Part shown: piece after piece, positions 56,672-64,000 of the stretch | Layout of the letters: each line of letters starts with the position of its first letter | How positions within the stretch are numbered: position 1 is the stretch's first letter | NCBI GenBank assembly: GCA_024138015.1 | Contig: JAMXBB010000004.1 | Coordinates: 113,523,882-113,587,881, forward strand | Origin: Lumnitzera littorea | Taxonomy: Eukaryota; Streptophyta; Magnoliopsida; Myrtales; Combretaceae | Direction of reading: 5' to 3' | Length of the DNA stretch: 64,000 nt | The notes under the pieces: model-generated | The model's input: only the letters and a program-made list of their open reading frames with translations | Database searches by the model: none | What the model was told of the DNA's origin: nothing | Position numbers and translations under genes: made by a program

Positions 56672-58411
56672 ATGGCACTAGCACGCAAGAAGAGCAAAAA
56701 TGACTAGCACATTCAGGAACATAAGAACCAATACGAGGGGGTTAAGCAAATCCAAATGACATAAGATACTTGGAACTGTACAAGCACTAGGAACTATGTA
56801 AGGATTTGGTGTTACTCAAGTACATGGGGCTATGTAAGAACTCATAACTATGCAATTGCCTGCTATTGATTTACTTGTATTACCTTCAATACAGGAAAAT
56901 ACCATGTGATGAACTAGCTCTTTATCGCTTTCATGGAATTCTTGCTAGGCATGGCAGTTGCAATTACTGCAAATACTGGTACATTACTTAATATGGCTCT
57001 ACCAGCACTAGCTATGGCAGTTACTTCATCAGTAAACATTGTTGCATTACTTAGGGTGAACCCAGAAGCACCTACTACTATCGTCGCACTGGCTAGCGCA
57101 TCTTCTAAGATAGCTATACTTGCACCAAGTATGCAAGTCTCGGTATCCATTCCTATTGCTATTACCTTAGAAGATGCCCAACAATATGAATAAATTGACT
57201 CAACCCCTATAGAAGGTGAAAAAGGCCAGCAAGAGGACCTTGTGAACCCACTGCAACACTCAACCCCAGTACATCAAACACCTGCAATTGAGGAGACAAG
57301 GGTCTATCTTGGAGGGTCCTCCTCTTTGAGATGCAACCTACAACCGCTAACAACTAATATGGTTGCACCTTGCAACCTTGCACCAATGCTCCAAGCAATA
57401 GCTAATTCCATACCTGTTACTTTGTCCTATGTGACAAAGGAAGACATCGAGAGGTTTATGAGACAGATGCAAGTAGTACCTTTTACCAACATGCTTAATT
57501 TGAAGTTTCTATACTTGTAGAGGGTTGTGGATAAGTCTTGTCCGAATGATTATACCAATCCCAAGTTCACTAAACTTAATAGAAAGCAACAAAATGTGAA
57601 AGAGTATCTCCTTAAGTTTGTTAAGACACTTGATGTCTATAATCTCAACGATGATTTGAAGTTGAAAGAGTTCTCAAAGTCACTTACCAAAAAGGCATAT
57701 ATGTGGTATGTTAACCTACCCTTAGGCTTTATGGATTCGTAGGGAACAATGTGCAGAACGTTCCTTGAAAATTGTTTTGAAACTCAAGAATGAGTCACAA
57801 TTATGAATATGGAATGCATCAGGCAACATCTAAAAGAGGATCTCATGGATTTCATTGAATGTTTTAGAGAACGCTCCTTAGACATTCAAGATACATGTGA
57901 CGAGAAAGAGCTAGTTAAAATCTGTATTCAGGGGATGTTTATGGAATATGCCGTACATCTTGAGAATTTATCCCTTAAGTCCTTCTTTGCACTGGTAGAA
58001 AATGCACAAAGAACTAATAACTCCGTCACCAAGCAAAGAGGTGACCTTAGTAAGAAGCGGCAACCACCTATGAGTGCTATGCAAGGAGAAAGTTATAAGG
58101 GAAACAAAAAGACTAAGAGGGATGATGCTATCAAAGTCCTACCTTTTCCATGTCCAATGGATAAAGTGCATTCTATCTTCAACCAATGGATTAAGGATAA
58201 GAATATCAAATTACTAAGGGTAAATAGAGAGCCCACCATACAAGAGAAGAATGATCATGAATATTGCTAGTATCATATAGTTGTTAATCATGCCACCAAG
58301 GATTGCAAGAATCTGAGATGGAAATTCCAAAAGAGAATACGAAGTGGTGAATTGGTTGTTGAAAATAACAACATTCGCATGATGGAGAATGGGGATAGTG
58401 ACAACAAATAA
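56672..58411 (+). pseudogene. gag of element L, one frame with nine stops
   Basis: From ATG 56672 (MALARKKSKND), 35 bases after the primer site, a single frame runs 580 codons to TAA 58409. It carries nine in-frame stops and no frameshift. An Ala/Thr-rich part (56933-57190) is followed by the gag core: NVKEYLLKFVKTLDVYNLND, LKEFSKSLTKKAYMWYVNLP, IRQHLKEDLMDFIECFRERS, LVKICIQGMFMEYAVHLENL. A basic stretch (KKRQPP, NKKTKRDD) leads to VLPFPCPMDKVHSIFNQWI. A degenerate finger, YC-stop-YHIVVNHATKDC, closes the protein. This order matches Ty3/gypsy gag proteins of plants. No pol follows, so L is deleted or non-autonomous. ORFs on the opposite strand here are shadows. Confidence 0.8.
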
Positions 58412-58800
58412 ACTTTTGTAAAAGTAATTGATTGTATAATAAAGGCAAAATCTGATTGTCATTTGTGTTCATCCTCTAAAAGGAAGAAATGAATTCAACT
58501 TTATTCATGAAGTGATATTTTATTTTCTTTTTTTTTTTTTCTTTCACCCATCTATTATGATTGTTTGCATTTATCTATTAACAATTGGCTTAAATAAAGG
58601 AAAAATCTATGAGCATCACCTCACCCTTTAAAGCTATGATAATCCTTTTACGTTGGCGTAACTAACATTGCCGCCTCATTAGGTATAGTTAACATTGCCA
58701 CCTACTATCTGTTATTGATAGTCTCTATAAAACCAAAATTGGCGTTGGTGTAGCTAACATTGCCACCATTATCCTTGGACACATAGGTTTATTTAAGGTC
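58412..58800. other. spacer after the element L gag
   Basis: No pol motif. A near-repeat is seen: GTAACTAACATTGCCGCC, AGTTAACATTGCCACC and GTAGCTAACATTGCCACC at 58660, 58690 and 58755. Confidence 0.45.
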
Positions 58801-59530
58801 AGTGTTTGGTGTTCCTCAATCATAGGATTGAAGCAATCTCAATTGTGATGGGTCAAAGCAATCCTACAATAAGCTTAGCAACTATAACGCCTTTCTATAA
58901 AGTTGAAGTCGAAGCAACCTCATCCATGAATGGTTGAAGCAATCAAATCATGATAGCTATAATCGCTTAATAGAAGCATAGGTTCCTAAGCACATGGTGA
59001 GTACAATGTCCATTTCTGCAACATTACTTATGAGATCAAAGCGATCTTAGTTATAATGGGTCAAAGCGATCCTATAGCAAGCTTAGCAGCCGTAATGCCT
59101 TTCCACAGAATCAAGGTAGAAGCACCTTTGTCCATTAATGATGGAAGCAATCATATCGTGGTAGCTATACTCACTTGATGAAAGCATATGCTCCTAAGCA
59201 TACGGTAGGTGCAACATCGATTCTGTGACATCATTCATGAATTCAAAGTGGTCTTTGTTGTGATAGGTCCAAGCAATCCTATAACATCCATAATGCCTTC
59301 TCATCGATGTCATGGTTAAAGGACCTCATCTGTGTATGATTGAAGTAATCACTCATCATAGCCGTTCTCACTTTATAGAAGCATCTACTCCTAAGTATAC
59401 AAAGAACATAATGCCTTTATGCGACTTCATTCAATGACAAGGATAAAGCAACCTCGGCTATGATGGGATGGAGTAATCCCACAATTGGCTTGATAGTTGT
59501 AACATCACTCAATCTAATGATGATATCGAA
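58801..59530. repeat. tandem array in element L, unit about 205 bp, 3.5 copies
   Basis: Equivalent points lie near 58827, 59033, 59241 and 59441: GAAGCAATCTC...TGATGGGTCAAAGCAATCC, AAAGCGATCTT...ATGGGTCAAAGCGATCC and so on. Each unit also has a CTCCTAAGCATA-like word. The divergence is high. Confidence 0.75.
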
Positions 59531-60195
59531 GCAATCTTGGCCCAATCATTTGATCAGAGCTAGTGTACTCGTTAACAAAGTTGAAGCAACTCTGTGACAT
59601 ACTTTACTTGGTGATCCATGAAGTATAAGAGCAAATGCAAAGGGATTAACATGATAAGATGAGGTAGTACCCTATGAATCACAAGTTGCTACCTTATCAT
59701 GTTATGATGCACCATCAACTGGGGGAGAAAAACAATACTTCAACATGACATGCCAATGATGATAATTCACATAACATTAGAACTTTTGTATAAGGCTCTT
59801 AAATGTGAAGCTATAGAAACAATCTTGTGCTTGTTGTGGATGAATACATTCAAGTGAGACATGGTACTCCAAAGCGGGTGCATACACATGAGGAAAGTCT
59901 TGATAGTTATCTCACATTTGGAATCTTGTAATCTTGATATCCTGGGGGCGATATAACTCGAGAACTAGTTCTCCTTCATGGATGATACACCTTTAAGCTT
60001 AATAAGTGACTTTCGAAGATGGAAATAATACTGAAGTTATTCCAATCCCTACTATGAAGTGCGATGCTTGATAACTGGATGATGTATGACTTGTTTGGAT
60101 ACAGATCCCTTTGATGCATGGCTTACTACTTTACTCAAAGGCAATAGCATCAAGAATCTATGACAGCACCAGGATTAACCATAAGCTTGATGAGT
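59531..60195. other. gene-free interior of element L
   Basis: No coding motif, repeat or site is recognised. Confidence 0.4.
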
Positions 60196-60490
60196 GTCTA
60201 AATATCAAGAATTTGCTATAACGGTAAGGTTAACTAAGAGCTAGTACAATGTTGAAGTTAAGAATCCATGGTAACACTAAGGTTAATTAAGGGCCTGTAT
60301 AATATTGATGTCAAGAATCCATAATAATACTAAGGTTAATCGAAGGCCTGTATTAATGATTATATATAAGGAATTCGAGATAATACTAAAAGTTAGCTAG
60401 GGCTTATTATATGTTAGAAATCCGCAATAACACCTAAGGTTAATCATAGACCTCTATCGACATCTGGTTATTAAGAATGTGGGTCAACAC
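60196..60490. repeat. short tandem repeat in element L, unit about 57 bp
   Basis: AAGAATCCATGGTAACAC, AAGAATCCATAATAATAC, AGGAATTCGAGATAATAC and GAAATCCGCAATAACACC are followed by TAAGGTTAAT-like and GGCCTGTAT-like words. About five degraded copies are seen. Confidence 0.65.
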
Positions 60491-61561
60491 CTAAATTTAT
60501 TCTCAGGTCTATTAGAATAATGAAGCCTTGTCTTGGAGCAAGACAATATTAAGAGATATCCTTAAAGAGAGAGAGAGAGAGAAGAAAAGGATTAATATTT
60601 ACTTATCAAGACAAGTCATCACATGCTTAACCCAAGCAATCCAATATTCTGGAAACATATCTATGCGAGGCCCATTGAACAACACTAAATGAATTAGACA
60701 AATCAATTACAACCATTTGGTTCAAAGAAGCTCACGAGCAAACATACATGCCTAGTGTAATTCCAAGCCAAGTGAACATGTAAAGTTAATGCCAGCAATC
60801 CCATTCTTCAACTAGCAATGTCAAAGCATCTGGTCAATGTTATTTGAAGGAATTACATAATATTATCAATCTTAGCATTTCTACTCTACCGACGATCTCT
60901 ATGTTATGCAAAGGCGGGAATGAGTTTTCATAATAATGGACTTTGAAAGTAAAAAGATGTACGGATTCGTGAAGCATATATAGAAGTCACTCAGGTGCAA
61001 ATATTATGTGAAAAAGGAACAAAAGCTTCAATTAAAAAAGCCTAATACATGCTAGACACGTACGGTTTGGTCCAACGCTTAGAAAAGAAGCCAACAAGTT
61101 AATCCAATTAGCAAACATGGTCCGTGGAGCATGAGTTAAGTAGATGAGTTTTGGAGATTTGAAATTGAGATTTAATAGATTTGGAAAGATAATGATAAAA
61201 TTCGACGAGGCATGGTTAAATTTGGTACAACATATAATTTGGCCAACGAAGAATATTTTAAAAGATTTGAGTTGATCTTTAAACTAATATGAAGCTGCAA
61301 CGGTACGTTTTCTGCTACTCCAGAATAAAGTGAAGGAGTCAAGTTTTGACAAACCGGATTAAGGTCATTTCACAATCTGAGTACGCAACAAGAGGCATCT
61401 GCTTTCAACAACAATGATAACAAGTCAGCAGTTATCACCAATAGGTAATATATATGTAAATCAAGATTTTGGAGAAGCAAGGCAATTGAAAATATTCAAC
61501 AAGTTGTCAAGACTGCCACCGATATTGACAACATGATTCGCACCTAAGAGCATGAGATTTA
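60491..61561. other. gene-free stretch
   Basis: It holds a GA tract at 60570-60583 and otherwise nothing recognised. Whether element L extends this far is unknown. Confidence 0.4.
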
Positions 61562-61875
61562 TATGTCACTGTGTACTCATAAGTACTCCATAACAAAAGA
61601 GAGCCACGAAAGAGCTAGACTTATATATTATATATATAATTTTATATAATATTGTATAAGAGTGGGTGATCGTCTCTAAATAGAGCTTTCAAGTTTTTAA
61701 ATTTATAAACCTATATTCTGTCCTTAACTCAATTCAATAAACAAGTGTATCTATTATTTTACAGCATGGATAAGTGTCACGGTTCGAGGGGGCTAGCCGT
61801 AGTAGTCGCCGTATACCGTATAAAGGATTGCAGATTGAATTCCCTTACAATCGACGACCCTTTTATACGATACAT
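61562..61875. repeat. 314-bp sequence repeated exactly at the window's right edge
   Basis: It is identical by eye to 63687-64000. It includes 213 bases outside the LTR M and the first 101 bases of that LTR. Confidence 0.9.
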
Positions 61876-63596
61876 AAGGCTACGGTTACTACTAATTACC
61901 AAGAGTGCGCAAGCTTAAGCAATATCATTTCATGTTAAATAATAATATTACAAAAACATAACATATGGTCTATTTGTATAAAAGTTTACAACTACAAAGT
62001 CTGAAACAGATCTTAAGTTAAACTAGTATAACCATTACATATTTAGATCTATAAACATTCAGAATTACTCTCTGTCCTCATCCAGCTCTCACACCGACCC
62101 TTTGTAGAAAACTAACCTCGGGCATGCGACGGCCCAACTTCACAAAAAGGTCGGCCTGCGAAAGAAGACTATAAGGGTATAAGCTAACTAGCTTAGTGAG
62201 ATAATTTCCCTCAACCATACAATAATCAAGTTATACAACAGTTAAGTTCAACCAAATGAATGCATGACAAACAGTATGCCAAACAAATATATGCATGTGA
62301 TCAGGTACTGCATGTAACTCAAATTTAATACCCTCCAAAGTCAGGGTTGGAGATTCATCGATACAGCCAAATCTGAGTATCATATTAGAACTTATTTCAT
62401 AATGAAACTCTACGTTTCGTATTTAAAATGTAATGGTATATCCATTACCAGCTTTATCAAAACGAGTTCTACATATGATTATGAGTAAGTTCACGCAACC
62501 CTCACTTACCCCTAACGAAGGCTTCTGGATTCGACCCTTAGCTAGGCGGTTGGCGCCTCCAACGCCTAGTCATCTTGCGAGCCAGGGTAAGGTCATATCG
62601 TACGTGTGCACCATACGAAATTTATTACAATCAATAATCAACCCACGTATGCTCTCTCGCTACCTCCGTGTAATGTGATTGCCAGAATTAGTTATGCAAT
62701 GCATGATTTATGCGTGATCTAAGTTAACTTTTTCTAGTCAAATAAAATTAAGTCTTATTTTTTTAGTGATCATTCTAAATCACAAACAATCAATTCTAGT
62801 GAATCTACTATACAACAATCATTATATTATTGAAGTTTAAAGTAAATTCACCACCAGCAACAATTATTATGCACAAGCATAACCTAACCCCATACACATT
62901 CATTTATAAATCATAATTTATATTCACTAACTATAAATATAAACAAGTATGGAATCATTAAGAAAAACTCACTCAGTCAAGGCTAACTCAAGGGTCATAG
63001 TAGTCTAGTGGCTACTCAGGGGTCTATATTAAAATCACTTGAGAATAATGGAAATTTGTATGTTTAGGAATTTAAAGCTAACTAGTATCATAATTTATAA
63101 GGTCTATTTCACCTAGTTACATGAAATTATCGATTCGAGCTTTTTATCAAATCGCGTGTAACCTTTTCGTTTTACCTTGGATCGTTATGAACTTATAGTC
63201 CATTTTAATCGTTTTCGAGCGTATTATCTTGTAACGAGGTCCGTTTTGGACGTTGTGACTTATAGTTTAAATTGTGATATAAAAATATCACAAAATTTAC
63301 TTTTTAAGTTTAAAAGATTATAAAATATTAATTTTCACTTTTTCTTGATATATTTATGATTTATTAATTATTTAAACCATATATTTGATATTTTTATTAT
63401 TTTGAGCATATTTTTCCTATTTTTGAGATTTTAGCTTTATTATAATTATTATTATTATTGCCTTTATTATTTTTATTGTTTCTCATTTTCTTATTATTTA
63501 TATATTTCACGATTTATACATACATACATATATATATACTTATGATATATTTTATAAATTTATAATTTTACCTTAGTGAAAAAATCTTAATTTACG

Positions 63597-63635
<39 letters not shown>

Positions 63636-63685
63636 ACCCTTACATAATTATAGATTTATTTTAGTTTATAGATATTATTATATTA
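61775..63685 (-). mobile_element. LTR M: gypsy LTR, minus orientation, cut by an N
   Basis: The plus strand starts TGTCACGGTTCGAGGG. It repeats the layout of the I/J LTRs: a GTAACCATAC-type start, AGCTAACTAGCTTAGTGAG near 62181 (the AGCTCAGTAAGTT block of I), the CCCTCACTTACCCCTAACGAAGG block near 62500, and then AT-rich sequence. The sense end is CGAACCGTGACA. It is a sister family of I/F/H/J. The ORF at 62433 lies inside it and is not a gene. Its right end is not reached before the N. Confidence 0.6.
63601..63631. repeat. (TA)n microsatellite
   Basis: A run of about 31 bases of alternating T and A, 55 bases before the N. Confidence 0.95.
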
Positions 63686-63686
63686 N
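63686..63686. other. single N, probable assembly join
   Basis: The base before it belongs to LTR M. The bases after it restart, without any difference, the sequence from 61562. Confidence 0.8.
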
Positions 63687-64000
63687 TATGTCACTGTGTA
63701 CTCATAAGTACTCCATAACAAAAGAGAGCCACGAAAGAGCTAGACTTATATATTATATATATAATTTTATATAATATTGTATAAGAGTGGGTGATCGTCT
63801 CTAAATAGAGCTTTCAAGTTTTTAAATTTATAAACCTATATTCTGTCCTTAACTCAATTCAATAAACAAGTGTATCTATTATTTTACAGCATGGATAAGT
63901 GTCACGGTTCGAGGGGGCTAGCCGTAGTAGTCGCCGTATACCGTATAAAGGATTGCAGATTGAATTCCCTTACAATCGACGACCCTTTTATACGATACAT
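63687..64000. repeat. second copy of the 314-bp sequence
   Basis: It begins immediately after the N with TATGTCACTGTGTACTC and follows 61562-61875 to the last base of the window. It includes the start of LTR M again at 63900. Confidence 0.9.

Noticed and set aside
56914..57150. Ala/Ser-rich minus-strand ORF
   Set aside because: It is the shadow of the Ala/Thr-rich part of the element L gag on the plus strand.
62433..62678. 81-codon ORF near the right edge
   Set aside because: It lies in LTR M in the block that is non-coding in related LTRs.

Overview
This window looks like plant nuclear DNA, most likely from an angiosperm with AT-rich intergenic sequence. I found no intact host gene. Everything that can be read as protein is decayed Ty3/gypsy retrotransposon coding sequence, full of TAG, TAA and TGA stops. 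Two isolated N bases (23558 and 63686) mark assembly joins. No species can be named from the sequence alone. All homology statements come from reading motifs by eye; no database search was run.

Most of the window is a nest of LTR retrotransposons inside one another. The outermost, called A here, is a plus-strand Tat-like gypsy element about 48 kb long as it now lies. It has a 5' LTR at 3193-3583, gag at 3662-5193 and a protease trace to about 5475. Its RT, RNase H and integrase resume at 39796-42282. Its tail, with a degenerate antisense ORF, runs to the 3' LTR at 51048-51415. Inside A's broken pol lie five items: an LTR-like remnant (about 5560-7050); K (10045-34155, minus strand, LTRs near 3 kb, no coding); D (34156-37479, minus strand, gag-PR-partial RT); J (37654-39795, a truncated LTR); and, inside K, G (14450-29458, minus strand). 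G's left LTR is split by H (14630-24677, duplication CTTAC). H's left LTR is split in turn by a solo LTR, I (15258-18197, duplication CCCTG), and by the start of F (from 18382). The depth is therefore A > K > G > H > I/F. A's antisense ORF is itself split by a small inverted pair of LTR elements, B and C (45455-49900).

From 51416 rightward the sequence is AT-rich with simple repeats. A fragment of the I/F/H/J LTR family sits at about 55376-55770. Element L follows: LTR end, primer site at 56635, and a single-frame gag with nine stops at 56672-58411. Two tandem arrays lie downstream of that gag. The right edge is another minus-strand LTR (M, from 61775). It is broken by the second N, after which 314 bases starting at 61562 are repeated exactly, which is probably an assembly fault.

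The sites that tie the parts together are primer-binding sites of three kinds (initiator-tRNA-Met type in F, G and D; a TTGGCGCC-like type in A and B; a TTGGCGACT-like type in K and L), polypurine tracts, TG...CA LTR ends and target-site duplications. The points most worth a second look are an unrecognised ORF placed before gag in F, conserved splice-like signals inside the I/J/F LTRs, the antisense ORF of A, the inverted B/C composite, and the two N joins.
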